Below are positions 13,601-28,600 of a DNA stretch of 64,000 nucleotides, in pieces (position 1 is the first letter of the stretch; every line of letters starts with the position of its first letter). Below the pieces are notes generated by a model. It had not been told where the DNA came from. It saw nothing but the letters and a program-made list of their open reading frames with translations, and did not search any database. The DNA comes from Coccinella septempunctata (lineage: Eukaryota; Arthropoda; Insecta; Coleoptera; Coccinellidae): assembly GCF_907165205.1 (NCBI RefSeq), contig NC_058192.1, positions 372,001 through 436,000 of the forward strand, read 5' to 3'. A program made the position numbers and the translations under genes.

Positions 13601-16600
13601 CTGCATCAAAGCTACATTAGATCCCGGAGATTCTGCAATCTACCAAACGCTGGGAATCGAAGAAAAAATTCTCATTTTCTGGCCGTAGCGTCGTCGGGCA
13701 TGGATGCCTCGACGCAGGCATGGAAAAGCATAAATACACACCAGCAATATGTCATACTCCTTTCGAAATAGTAACGAGTTATTACAATATAAATCGGCCG
13801 TGCCACAGAGCATAATTAATGAATGCAGTTTCCATGAAATGCTACTCTTGTTTATGGACGTGTGGCCTTTGCAGTCAGCCGTTTTAGCCAGGCTAAATCG
13901 TATTATGTCCTGTCTTCGCCGCTAAGATTTAAATCTATGGGTCGGGATGAGTTTATGGGATACGCGATTTTTTTTTCTCCGCCATGGTCGATGACTCCTC
14001 TCGATCCAGCGATGGTCGAAATGGAAATCGGAGTTTTGGCTCGTATATGGGAGGTTTGAGTCCATATTGGAAAAAATGATTGAATGGATGGGGAATTTTA
14101 CAACTTCTCCAATGTCAAAGTTATTACTTAAACATAACTGATATCATTAGGGCAATTTCCCAAAAAAAACTCATCCTACTGTCTCTAAAAAACTTCATCG
14201 AGTCGACAGGAATCTCGTAGAGGGGCCCGCCCTAATCCTAATCCGTCCCTGCATGATAATGTGTTTATAGTGCGAGGTTTTGTGTTGTGAAAGCTCGAAA
14301 GAATCGTTTATAGCCGACTTCCCCGTTTCACCAAGAGGGGTAGAGAATGTAACCGACAGGGTATGATATAGAATGGAGGATTACGCAGTCCTATAAACTT
14401 AATCGCTTTATTTTCTATGTACGCAAGGTCGAAATCCGAGTAGATTTTCCGTCATGGATGACGCCAGCTGTTTAGATACAATGTTTCATTCCGCCATCTT
14501 GTATCGGCGACCTTTTTGTCGGATATATAGGGTTGTCTGCAGATAATCAGCTGAGATTAGCGGATTAATGGATGGACCGTGAGCGCATTTATAGCTGTAA
14601 TTCAATATGGCCACTATTTTGTGCGTGTGCAAGTATCAATGAATTTTGATGCGTGAAAAATAGTAGTATCAATGAGGATTAAAAGGTATATTCCTGATTT
14701 CAGATGATCGAAGAATCGGGAAATACAGTAGGTTGCCAAATTATTAGGGACAGTACTAGTTTTCTGTAATTTTCAAGTTTAAATTAATTTTATGAGCAAA
14801 TAATTGATGTTAGGTATTGTAACTTCTTCTTTATTCATTGGAGGTTTTTACTAGGACAGGAAAACAACATATTCCATAGTCAAACGTTTTTATTTTTCCA
14901 TAAACAATGATGACGAATAATAACTGAAAAAAATCTAATATTTGGTAATGCCGCCTTTGGCTGCAATTAAGGCTTCCAGACGTCGGGGCATGCTCTCAAT
15001 ACAAATTTTTGCATTTTGCTGTATTTTGGGGTTGTGATGCCACACCCTAATAAGGGTTTCAATCAGTTGCCGCATGGTGGTGATGACTTCTTTGGCAACC
15101 TCACGTTTCGTGAGTTCCCAAAGGTTTTCAATGGGGTTCATATCTGGTGAATTCCCCGGCCAGGGCAAAACCTTCACGTTCTTGGCGGCCAGAAATGCGG
15201 TTACACTCCTGGCTTTATGGCACGGTGCTGAGTCGTGCATAAACACGTATTCCTCATCATCAGGAAACCATTCAGCAACCTGTGGTAAGAGCCGACTTTC
15301 AAGCACTCGCCTGTACTGGTCCTGCCTCATGGTCCCTTCGACGATGTAGAGACGTCCCATACCCTTGGCTGAGATCACAGACCACACCATGATGCTAACA
15401 GGGTGTTTAACCCTCTCTACAAGGCAGTCCGGGTGGAACTGCTCCCCTGGGCGTCGGCGGACGAATGAGCTCTTATCAACCAAAATTTGAAAAGTCGACT
15501 CATCAGAAAAGCATACCTGTGAAATATTATTATTACTACTTAAACACTATTGAGGAATACCACAAATTAATTGAAATCATAATTACTCGACTCCAATCCG
15601 TAACTGTCATATTTCGGTGTTGTCTGGCCCATTGCAGTCGCTTTTTCTTCATTGCCTCTGTGAGGCGTGGTTTTTTGGTTGGACGATGACCGATCAGGTT
15701 CTCTTCGGCCAAGCGCCTCTGGACTGTCCTTTTGGAAATGTTGATGCCCTCGTCGTTCATCATTGTAGTCAGCCGAGCCACACTCTTTTTGCGATTTTGG
15801 AGACAGATGTCCCTGATTTTGCGGTCAGTACGAGGAGTGGTGATTCTTTTTCTGCCACATCTACCGATTCGGACCGATTCAAGTGGCAGGTTTCTTTCGG
15901 TTTTTATATTGATTCGGTTGACCACTGACTTCGAAACACCTGTAAGTGATGCTATCTTTCTCTGAGAATATGTAGAGTGAAGAAGCAAGGTCTGTATCTC
16001 TCTAGATTTTCCTGGGGATATGTCTGAAGACTTGCCCATACTGAAAATATAAAATTTTGAGGTTATCATGGCACATTGTTCAGCATGCTGAAATTACCAC
16101 AATATATTTAGCAGAACCAATAAATTAAGAAACGATACTTACGCTCAGATAATCCTGGACTGAAAAAACTCACAAGAAACGATTTTGAAAACCAATAATC
16201 AAGCTTACTCTAACAACCGTTTTCACCGAATGATAGGGAAACGTGTTATACCCTCAATTTTTTGACATATAAGACCCACTACCAGTGTTACCACCTTTAA
16301 AAACAAATTATAACTAAATCGCAAAGAAAATCACGAAGGAAAAGCATATTGTGATCAATTCATTTACACGGAAAATCAATTTGAACTTGAAAAACACAAA
16401 AATCCAGTACTGTCCCTAATAATTTGGCAACCTACTGTATATGTGTATATTTATACAGGCTCTAAACTGGAAAGCGCGGGTGCATATTCCCCGAACATGG
16501 TAGCTCGATATCAAATTTCACCTGAAATTTAGAATTGTTACCTGACGTGGTGTTTTATACGTTGGAGATGGATCGGGACGATAAGGACGGGAATGTTCTC

Positions 16601-19600
16601 TACATGTAGGCGTTAAATGGAGACGATACAAAAGAGTTTGTTTTATGTGGAAGCTGAAAGAGACATTTTGATCGGGAGACGGTGTACAAAACGGCCGTTT
16701 TATGTGTCCTTCTCTCTAATCGACAGTTTATTCGATGGTCCTTGAGTTATAGATATCGTGTAGGTACGAGCGGAGAAATTAGATACCGGTTAACAGTGTT
16801 TAGTCAGGGCGTAATTGATATATCATCCGAAAAAGTGATATTAACGAGGAGAAATTGGATATCACAATAATATTTGATAATTTAGAGAAAAGGCAACTCA
16901 AATAAACAGGAGAATAGCTAGGGTTTCCTTTGCAATATCTAATGTTTTCATTGGACTGAAAGGTATAAAAATCGTTAGAAGAGTTCACTCACGATTCAAT
17001 CTGATAATTTGTGATTTCAGATTCGTACGAATTATACAGAAATATCCACTTAGAATCCCAATCATCTAAAGCCAATATTATGGTTCTATTTTTTGTTTCC
17101 ATGAGTCCCAAACGAGAAAAATGACGAAATTATTCAAAGCGGATACGGGCAATCAAATGAGGTAGGTACCTGATCGCCAGAATTCAGCATCATGATACTT
17201 TGGGATATTTGTAAAAAAAAAAAAACACTCACCCATATACAATATAATGGCAATTTATTTGAGATGGGCGTTTCGTGAAACCGAAGTGGCATCAGGTTTC
17301 ATTAGTTGAGGTTTGTTTGCGACCACAGGATCATAATGCTTCCATGAGAATAGGACGCTTGAGAAAGTATCTCTGTCGGATACTTGTCTGGCACAATGAT
17401 GGGATATACGGGGGGATGTCCCGAAGGAGTAGGACCTAGATAACGATCGTCAACAAAAAATATTGCCAGTTCCTTTTTCAACAGTAAGTTTTGACTGATG
17501 AAAAAAATGTGAAGGCGTTTATAACGGTTGAATCATGCGTTGAATTAAATCTATCGGAATCTAACTTTTTAACAGTTTCTTTGGTGCCAAGATGGTATTC
17601 TTGGCAATGATAGGGTGGATTCTCTTAATAAACGAGGTTCCCAGACTCTTAGAGACCTTTATTGGTACAGAGACGATGAACAACTGGAACCACTGTGAGA
17701 GGATTGTGTAAATCGATGAAATAGTGCGTTTATAGAAGCTTTTCCTATAGTATCTAAGACCAAGGAACCAAGATCAGAGCAATCAATTTAAGAATGTTGT
17801 GGCAGAGTCACTTAGGTCTTAGTGTTTCGATTTTGAAAAACGTAAGGAAGTGACAATCACAATTCACGATGTCTAATTAACTCCTATGGGTATTATTGTT
17901 TGTTCATGAAATACGTATTATATTATTGTTTGATGGTTGGTTCGTAAAAGTTGAATTCATATTTTGTATGGACATTTCATTTATGAGACTAGAAAGACTT
18001 AAATTTGGCAGACTATAGGTAGAATCAGTTTCATCATCAATCCTTTCAGTTTCTTTTAATTAATTCTCCTTTTTAATATAACTTAGAGAAGCTTTAAAAC
18101 GAAACATTTACTGAAGAAAAACTCACAATGGTGACCTTGTTCTATGTCATTGGGTTATGACCACTGACTAGGTATGACAGTAGCAGGAACTTCAGAATTT
18201 TTGATGTGAACCTATTATGGGGGCGCTTCCTTTATTTTTATTTATTCTTTTTTGGAATGGATTGTGCTATTACAAATTGTTTCTTTGAAACCATCAGCCA
18301 TCGCGTCTTTTTTGTGTAGAGTGGTATTCGACAATCAAAACATCGCTGTTTTCCCCATACTTGTCACATCTTCGATAAAAAAACGCTCCCTTCATGTCGA
18401 AACCTCATTAAACGGATCATAGACAACTGCCTCGGAAATTAAAAGAGTAGGTACATTCGTTGCAAAAGTCGCCGTTTCCTTTGTGAGCCGTAGGAGAATG
18501 GCAGCCATTGTTTCGTTGTTCATTTGTTTAGTTACCGCGTTCATTTATCATGCCAGCCATGAAAGATTGTTTCGTGCCGTTGTTATAACGAAATTTTAAT
18601 TTGAGTGATTTAATATTGTGTCCCGGACGCGGTCAACGCATGCACGACCAAGTCGGTTCGGGATTCGTGTAATATAAGGATAATTGAATGGAAAAGGGGT
18701 TTTTTTCATTAATGGCGACCGGGAAAGTGGTCGAAGAAATGCAAAAATGAAGAGAGAGATGGTCTATTGATTTATGACGATGTTTCGTATGAGCGTACAT
18801 AATATTTTAGCTAATAAATTAGTGTCTGGATCGGTTTCCATGTTGGAAAAGGGGTGGATCACAATGAGGTAAGGGTGAGTTATGGTGTACGTCACGACAT
18901 AATGTGGAACTCGAGCCTAGATGGGTATATGAAATGTACCTGAGGATATTAGGAATTCAAAATTGATTCCATAATGATTCATGACCCGATTTTACGATCA
19001 TTTGACCCTTTGGATCGATAAGATATAAAAATACGCGAGGTAATATATAATGATATAAACAACGTAATCTATAAGACCCTTATGTAGGAGAGACAATAAT
19101 ATTATATGCCATTCAGAAAAATTTTCAATTGAACCGAAAGAGCATACTTCTAAGCAGATCTTGATAATTCCAATACTCGATAGAATCTATCGAACCTTAC
19201 TTCTTCGTATAAACTCAACGAATACCATTCAATGGTTACCTAATACGTAATAAAATGATTTTTCAATGAAGAAATTGGTTTTACAAAATGAGTGAAATGT
19301 ACAGAAATAATTCTCGATGTTTTTGACCAATATCTTAGCCGGAAACTATCCGAAATGGCTGTGGTGCTGCCATATTCAATGGTTGACATGAGCTGACGAA
19401 CGCTTATGTCTACAAAAAGAAAATAGGACTTCCCTCAACTGTCATAGACTGTGAGACATCTCTTCTTTGACATTTGATCACAGAATTTCATCATTTCCTA
19501 TCGGTTCCCTCATAAATTGTGATATTTATCGAATATGTTGATAGTTTTCTCTTTCTGAATTAATCACAGGTAGGAGAGAATGAAAATACGATCATTCCAC

Positions 19601-22600
19601 TCTCGGAAATTTAAAATGCGGGGATGAACATGTCCGATTCCACCTCGTGCAATGCTCAAACCGGCTTTCCTCCCCTATTTAGGAATTGATGATGAATCCA
19701 TCGCTTGGTAGGCGTCGTACAAACGTTCGTCTCTCACGTCCGCCATTTTGCCTGGTGCGAGAGACACATGGAACGATCGATGCTCTTCGCAGGGTGAATT
19801 GGAGATTTCCAGGAAAAAAGTACAGGGTCGAACGGGGACGCCCTACCCCTAGCGCATCAACCGAACCATCGCATCATCGACATTCGGTCTTTATTGGTGA
19901 GTTTACTTACATAAAAAGATGTATTTTTGGTTATATCGGTTGATTCGATGGTTTCAGCTATTTAGTTGGAGTGAAATCCATTTTTTATTGAAAAAAAAAT
20001 AGACAGAGTTTATGTTTTTAGACATCAAAGATTTGTGGGAAGCCGACAAGAAGCAAGTCCACACCCAAATCAGAATTTCGTAATAACTAATTGAAAGAAA
20101 TTGAAAAAAAACAAAAATTCAAAGCCTGTCGATGAATTTTTTCGCGTACTCGTTGATTTTTAAGTTTGAGGCCGTCCAGTTATTGTTTATTTTCACCCCT
20201 TAAAACCACCCTTATTTGCTCTGTAACCTCGGATTGTTTGTTGGGAAAAACGACCTACTTTTGACCTATATCTAATAACCTAAACGAAAAAAAGAAAAAG
20301 GACATTGAAGAGTAGGAAACACTGGAGCATTTTAAAACACTAACGAAATATTCCTTGCCCTTTCAATTTCATCAACAGAAACGTTAGAAAAAGTACAATA
20401 TGGCGGGGAAGAGATCACTGATAAGGCAATTTTATTATCCAAGTTAAAACTTTCGATTCAATGGTCATTTTTTCCAGTGCCTCCCTGTTTTTCCGCCATA
20501 CCTACCTACCTATACGCAAAACAAAAGCTATCGCTTCGATTCCGCCCCCCTCCCCGCGTTCATTTGTCTTTCGGGTATTTACACCGATCTTATAATTACA
20601 GGAATCCTGTTTGTTCGTATATACACGACGCTTGTTTTGCCCCATCCAGAAAGCGGTGGCGTCGCCGTCGTTCATTTGTTTTGTGTCCCGTATAGAGCGG
20701 CGGCGATTCCAGAAAACAAATTACGATCGTCGTCGCCGCCTTGGATTGGGGTGGATTAAATTAAATCCCGTCGTTCGGTTGTTGTTCCCGGTTCGGGAAT
20801 CCGGAGTATTTGATCTGGCGTTAAGCTCCTCGCAGATCAGCGTGTCGGGGAATTCCTGGAGGAGGATGGAAATCCTTCTGGACCTATCAAAAACGATGAA
20901 TATTCAACACGTCGTTTTACACTGCGCAAAAAAATTAACGCACATTCTGGAAATCTCAATTTTAATGAAAGTAAACTCTACATTGACTTTATAACTTATT
21001 TTTTATGTTCTCTCGGGAAGGTTTTGAACGAAACAAGACACATTAAATGGAAGAAAAATTCAGGATTTCACCGAATCTTACGTGAAAGAAGAGAAATGAA
21101 CAATTTTCAAAATACTGAAATGCTGATAAGTGATTTTATACTTGGTATTTCCACCTCTTGCGTTAATTACAGCTCGGCAACGACGGTTCATACTCAAAAT
21201 GAGTGATCTTAAAATGTTCTGATCGAATCCTTCCCAGATTTATCCGAGTTGGATTCCTAAGTCATTAAGAGTAGCTGGATGATTTTCCGAACTTCTCAGC
21301 CTTCTATTGAGGTTGTCCCAATCCTGCTCAATCGGATTAAGATCTGGACTTCTTGCTGGCCATTCCATTCGAGAGACTTCAACCTCTTCAAGGTACTCCT
21401 GAACGATGCACGCACGATGGGGTCTGGCATTATCGTCCATAAAAATGAAATTTTCACCAATGTATGGGGCAAATGGCACTACATGCTCTTCAAGAATGTT
21501 CCTCATATACTTATCAGCCTTCATAGCTCCATTATCAACGACCACTAGGTCTGTGCGAGCAGTCAAAGATATTCCACCCCATACCATAATCGATCCTTCC
21601 CCGAAACCAGTAGTATTCAGGAAATTGCACTGAGCATATCTTTCATGTGGACGTCTGTATACAAGGGAACGTCGATCACAATGGTAGAGGCAGAATCTAG
21701 ACTCATCTGTGAAGAGAACTCTTTCCCAATCGGCCTCTTCCCAATGGATATGCTCTCTCGCAAAATCCAAACGCGCCCTTCGATGGGCTGGGGTAAGAGC
21801 TGGACCTCTTGCCGCGACACGAGGCCATCATATTTTCTGAGGCGATTTCTTATTGTCTGAGTGCTAATTTGCATCTCATGAGTTTGCTCAAGCTGAATTT
21901 GAAGGAGGCGAGCGGTTGCAAACCGTTGTCTCAACGAAGAAACTCTCAAGTAACTTGAATGGCAGTTGTTACCCGTGGTCTACCCTGTCCTGGTCTTCGG
22001 ACATTCATACCTGTCTCCCTGAATCGCTGCAACATTCTGGACACACTTGTATGGGAAACTACAAACCTTTCTGCAATTCTTGTGTATGTCCACCCTTCTT
22101 CTCGCAAAACTACCGCTTGGGCACATTCCTCTTGGGTCAAATTGCGTGTTTCGCATTGCATAGCGATCGAGTGTAGAAAATCAAACGAAAGAAAAACTAT
22201 TGATCACTAGAATTGATCGAGAACAACTGATTTTAGAATGGAGCTAATACATTCAAAATCTGATAATATCATCTTTTTTTATTCCTGCTGGGAAAAAACA
22301 TCTGTATTGAAGAAAACCGTTGAATGTGGATAACATAGGCATGCATAATTCTGATAAAAATAATTATCATTGAGAACACCTTCAATTGTAGAATAAATTT
22401 GAGATTTCCATCATGTGCGTTAATTTTTTTGCGCAGTGTATGTAGGTACTGATGAGTTTTCACCATTTTTTCATTGTTATTGGTCCAATCCAACAAATTG
22501 GAAAAATCAATTCTGAACGGTTAGGAATGGTTCTAAATCTGTGTTTTTCTTTAGTTTATTTTCATGTATTTCATTTCCACGTTGGTAGCATGATATTAAA

Positions 22601-25600
22601 CTGCGTCTGCATGGATTTCCAAGGCCTGCTTCGATGTTGATAATTCTCGAAGCGAGCATACGTCAAAACAAAATTGTCCCCGTGAAGGACTCCATCACTC
22701 AAAGTGGAGAGACCATAATTTTATTTGAAAGCATTTCACCCATGATCGAACATTCACTTCTTTACGCCCAAACGAGTCAACAAGACCTCTAGCACATGGT
22801 TCGACCGCAAGAATGAGACTCCTCGCGTACATTTTTTGTGTACCCTGAATGAAAGTTTATTTCCGCAAGGAAAATCCCGCATAATGAAGTCATTATTCTC
22901 GCCGTGGCTATTTCAACTTTGCCGACTGCCGTATATACGGAGCGCCCTTTGGGACGATGTTCCTAAGTGCACAGGGAGGTATTCAGGATTGGATACGAGA
23001 CTGTGTGAAATAGCAAGAGCGTCACAGAGTTGGTAAAACTCCAAGTGTGCAACAACCTTCAGTACATAACTAACATATGACACGAGCTCAAGATGAATTG
23101 GAATCTGGGGATGTGTAAAAACTAGACTGAGTACTGCATCACACATTCGCGACTGCAGAAAAGGGTGAGTACGGACCTGTGCGAATTTCTCCTCACTGCA
23201 GCCGTGCAAATATTTACCTGAATCATGAATGGAAGCTGTGGCCAAGAGATTATCCCATCTTAGTACACTTAAAAACTCCCTTACAATCGAGTAGCATATA
23301 CCGTTTTGCAGTTTGTAGTGGATGTTTGTTGGTTCTCGAGTATTAACACTACTAACTGACTCAACCGACACTTACGAACTCTCGGCAAACATAGTACATG
23401 TCATTCAGACCCCGAGTGGGCAAAATTTTAATCCTCCTTTTTGGTGTTTGTTGGAAATATACTTGTTCTCATGAGCGTCATAGGCAGGAAACTTTGTTCG
23501 CCTCTCTTGCATGCTCTTCTGCATTTATTCAGGTTGAGTGATCATCTTCATAGCTTTAGTTGATGGTATCAGAATTATCAGAAGTTGAGTCCAAAGAAAT
23601 TGAGGAGGTCAAAAATGAATGTCTTCTTCTTCGGAAATTTCAATATCATTCCATGCTTGGAAGAAACTGTCTCGCCCTTAATGGCTCTATTTATGTTGAG
23701 AAGAACTGTTTGGAACCTCATGAAAGGGCTGTTAGATACAAGTAGGACCTACAAACTTTGCACACTAATTATCATACTGAGGCTCCCGTACTGTAGTATA
23801 TTATGAGCACAAATTCAACTATTTTATAGTGGCAGAATAGGTCCAAAAATTCTTTTTGATATAGTAGAAATGGCGAATAAAGCTCCTTTGAGGCGTAAAG
23901 AAAAATACCTAGTATTCGATGTTTCCATACAATATTGATGTTTACAGACAGAGCATTTGTCTCTGCGACACTTGGGTAGTCGTAACTACCTATAAACAAA
24001 AATTCATCGAGTTATACATGGCAAGTCTTTGACTCCTAGAAATATCCTTGAGGTCGAAAGAAACACTTTTTTCCTATACCACTTAATTATTATCCTATTC
24101 CTATATTACTTAATTAATCTATTTCGGACGAAAGATATCACCAACGTCTTCTAGTTTCCTCTTTATTACCATTACGTACCATAAAAACACCAAAAATTCA
24201 AAGAACCCAACTCTTGAAACTAAGTTGGACGCTATCAAATGAATATTTGAACGTTTTGTAAAATAAAAGTATTCCTCATGATGAATGATGATGAGACCTA
24301 TGAGTATTCCTCATATTTTCTCGTATAGTACGCTATTTTCGAGTAATTTGATGTTCAAAAATTGAAAAATATCTGTGAAATTTGAAAAATGGGGTACTTT
24401 GGCTGAATACAACTCTTTTCAAAAGATCCACAGATGTCTAGTGTCACAGATTTAGCAAATTACTCTGAAGATAATTTCATTTTTCCAGGGTTGGCATAGT
24501 TAAAATGGTTATATCTTTTTATCAGGGTCGAATCTGAAAAAATGGTATAGGAAAAAAGTGTTTCTTTTGACCTCAAGAAGCTACTGTTTGTACGAGTCAA
24601 AGCCTCACCCTATATATATCTCTTTTTTGAATATTTTAAAATGGAAAACGGCTGAAACACGATAAGAACCACTTCTCGATATTCACGCGACGTTTCGCCC
24701 CATTTGGAAGCTTCTTCAGGACACTGGAGGTTAATTAACCAATCTCGGAGTGATCGATGGCCGTTTAAGAGGTTTTCCTTATTAATAAATCGATAGGTGG
24801 GTCGGGACGGACCATCATATTAAAATTATCAAGTAGTGCATTTACCGCGGTACCTTGGGCACATCCTAATGGGTCCGCTACCGGTGTGGAGCCCCCAGGG
24901 TACCTACCGTCGGGTTCCGCCTATCCGGCACCCGGTATATTGAAATATTGCCAACTGCAGGGTGGAATTGTTTCGTTTTAATTAACTCGAAAACGTATTA
25001 AACCAACAGAATCTATCATATAGGTACCAGAGGACGGGATGAGGCATAAATCATATCATCCTCATCCTCGTCCGATTGATGTTATGAGAAATCGTGTACA
25101 TTTTTCTTGGACCGTGAATATATCAACCGTTCGAGATTGATCGTTCGATTTATTATGGCGAGATTTGATATGACAGGAGGATACAAGAAGAATTTGTCCA
25201 TTATTCATTCATTTGAATAATCCCCGATTTAAAATATGCTCGGACGTGTTTCGATACATCCATTTTTCATCGAGATACATTTTTTCTTGTTATGTAGATA
25301 TATATAAGAGCGAGCAAGGAAATGAAACAGGAAATATTTGGGACGCATCAATGAGAAAGCATTTTTTTATGCCATGAAGGTATTGACTATAACATCGACC
25401 ACAACAAGTGGAGAATTGTCAGTTAGAACCTTGGAAGACAGAGGGCTCAAAAAGGCCTCAATGAGATAGTAAATTGTTCAATAATATAACTCTAACGTTG
25501 GTAGCATGTACTGTATTGAATTCTGAAGATATTAGGATCTCAAACAAGGGTGTTAAGGATCAAAATGACTTCTCGAATCTCGAATTTTTTATGTACGAGG

Positions 25601-28600
25601 ATATATTGAAAAATTCTTGGCCTACTATAGAACCAAACAAAATTTCAATGTCGAAATATCTTATTACTCAACATATTCTCCTCTCAATTGGATACATTTA
25701 TTACAGCGAACCTGCAACGTCTCTAGACCTTTCAAAAAAAATGTTTCTTCTTGCTCTGCAAACCACACCTCAACAGCTTTTATTACCTCCCCGTTGGAAG
25801 AAAATTTACGACCTTTTAAACTTTTTTTCAGTTGAGGAAAGAGATGGTAGTCGGATGGCGCCAAATCTGGTGAATAAGAAGGGGTGTTCTAGTAATTCAA
25901 ACCCTAAATCAGGAATTTTTTGAATGACAACATGAGATTTGTGTGCAGGAGCGTTGTCCTGCAAAAACAGAACACCTTTTGATAGTTTTCCGCGTCTTTT
26001 CTTTTTAATTTTTTCCCGTAGAGCGGTCAGTAATGTTGAATAGTAATCTCCGGTTATTGTTCTACCCTTATCCAAAAAATCAATCATGATTACTCCATGG
26101 AAATGCCAACAAACTGAAGCAAGAACTTTTCCAGCAGATTTTTGGACACGAAACTTCTGAGGTCTTGGAGAACCAGAGTGTCGCCATTCCATCGATTGTT
26201 GAGTTGTTTCTGGATGGTAAAAGTGTACCCAAGTCTCATCCATAGTAAAAATTCGGTTTAAGAAGTCTACCTACATCGTTTTCAAATCGAGCACAGATCG
26301 AACGCGATGCTTCAACCCTTGCACGCTTTCGGTCAACATTCAAAATTTGGGGATCCATTTTGCAGCAATTTTTCTCATGTCCAAATCGACGTGAACTATA
26401 TGATGAACGCGTTCGTATGAAATACTCAGTGCTTCAGTTATCCGTTTTAGCCCAATTCGACGGTCTGATAAAATCATGTCATGAACTGCATTGATATTTT
26501 CGGGGACTGACACAGAAACTGGCCTTCCTGATCGGTCATCATCTTCAATGGAAAATTTACCTCTTTCGAAGCTTGCAGTCCAATTTTTCACGGTCGCATA
26601 CGAAGGACATTGATCACCAAGGGTATTAAGCATATCTTCGTAAATCTGCTCACCTCTTAATCCTTTTAAATATACTTGATTAAAGGTACTTGATGATGGC
26701 TCGATACTCTAACTTTTCGATTTTCACAATTTCGGTAGAAATCTGCTTTCTTTTAATTTATTGCGTAAGTTTGGCTTACTTTTTCGACCTCAAACTTCAC
26801 ACTGACACTTCTAATGAGTTGCTATGGTAACGCAATATCTTTTTCATGCATGGAACTGATCTAGGCTAACTAGATATCAATACATCCTCGTATCTTACGG
26901 ATTTCTGCCTGTACCTTATCTTCTTAAGTTAAGGCATCAATGCAGATGAGCAATTAGATACTCCCGATCCTTTCGAAAGCGTCAATACGGGAATTATCCC
27001 ACGAAACCGAACCAAATCAACCAATAATTCACGCCTCTTTGCGTACTCAACGGCTCCGAAGGTAAACACGATAAAACCTCGAAATCAAATTTGGATTCGG
27101 CCGGACAGCTTCCACAATGGACCGGGCACATAAATATCATTCAATACCCGGTCGTCGTCGACGCCGTTCCCAGCGGCGGCGTCGTCCCCGCACGAACAAA
27201 CGTGCGTTTCCAAGATGTTGCCGGGACAATTTGGGACGGTTTCGACGACGTGTCAGGAACACACCCCACGGTTGAATCGGCGAAACGATTCATTCGTCGA
27301 CCTCGTAATTACTATTTCCAGGTCAGCATTGTGTGTTGCGACGCGAATGTGTGGACCGTATTTTGGGCGGACGATTAAATTCATTTAATTACTACCTACC
27401 ATCATTCGGATTGTAACAAAGTTACGCTTCCGTTGCGGGATTGGATGTAATGAGTGTTGACGATGGTTAGGTTCGGTTGAAAATGAGACGCTCTTTCGGA
27501 ATCTGCATCCTATTCCAAGCTAAGATGATTTTTCTGGGAGATACGGGTGTCAGAAGGTCGAAAACGGTTTTCTCGAAAATCGATCAGTCTTCGAGATTAA
27601 GTTCTAGAAGAGTTGCTCTTTCAAAATATGTATCACTTTTAATTCTACAATTAAGTTTGTGGGAGATACGAGTGACGAAATGTGATCTTTGAAAATTTCC
27701 GAAAACTAAGGTGTCACTTAAAAATTGGTCAGGACCAAACGGTTCCACTGAGTTTCATGAAATTTTCGGAGGATGTTCATGAATACTTTGTTCAACTAGA
27801 AAAAAATCAAGAGTTCTCTGCGAAACCTAGTTTTTGCGTAGTGATGTCGCAAACTGGGTCTTTTCTAAATCTTCAAAAAGGTTAAAAAAGGTAATTAAAA
27901 TTTCTGAATCTTGGGGATTTCTTACCGAATTAATCGAGTTTCTCGATAAACGATTCAAGACAATCAAAAAAGTGTTTGAATCGTCCAAATCCGCCAACGG
28001 GTTAGAATTCTAGGAAAAGTAACAGTTAACTTTGGAATATTGGATGGTGCGGCACGTTGCTGAAACAATTTTTTCTCGTAGATGAATGGAATTTCGAGAT
28101 TACTTATATAGAAGAGTGGCTCTTTCAGTATATGTATCACTTTCACCTCTATCATGATTTTTGTGGGAGATACCGAGTGTCGAAATCGAAAAGTGACCTC
28201 CAAAAAAGATTGGGTCACTTAAAAATTCGTCAAGACCGAATGGTTTTGCCGAGATGGGTGAGCTTCTCAGATTTTTTACTAGAAGAATTGCTCTTTCAAA
28301 ATATGTATCACATTTAGATCTACGAAAATTATGCTGGAAGAAAAACTTCTTTAAAGATGACCTTGGAAAAACTCCCAAAAAGTTGGTTTCAGTTAAAACT
28401 TCCTCAAGACCGAACGGTTGCGCCGAGATGGTTGAGCTTCTCAGATTTTTTAATAAAAGAACTGCTGTATCAGGATATGTATCACATTTAGATCTACGAT
28501 AGTCATTCTGAAAGAAAAACTACTCGAAAGGTGACCTTCGAAAAATTCCCAAAAAGTTGGGTTCAGTTGGAACTTCCTCAAGACCGAACGGTTGTGCCGA

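Larger units (their letters stand above)
14726..16437 (-). mobile_element. Tc1-like DNA transposon, full length and apparently intact
   Basis: A 1,712-bp element is bounded by inverted terminal repeats beginning CAGTAGGTTGCCAAATTATT. The first 33 bases are identical at both ends and partial similarity continues for about 80. It is flanked by TA dinucleotides at 14,724-14,725 and 16,438-16,439, the target duplication expected for Tc1/mariner elements. It carries one transposase gene on the minus strand with no stop or frameshift once a 70-bp intron is removed. It sits inside the opa intron in the same transcriptional orientation as opa. Confidence 0.93.

Noticed and set aside
21279..22210. Several plus-strand open frames of 70-90 codons
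   Set aside because: They are antisense shadows of the Tc1-like transposase pseudogene.
27964..28502. Several overlapping open frames of 80-90 codons on both strands
   Set aside because: They coincide with the 174-bp satellite array and repeat with its period.
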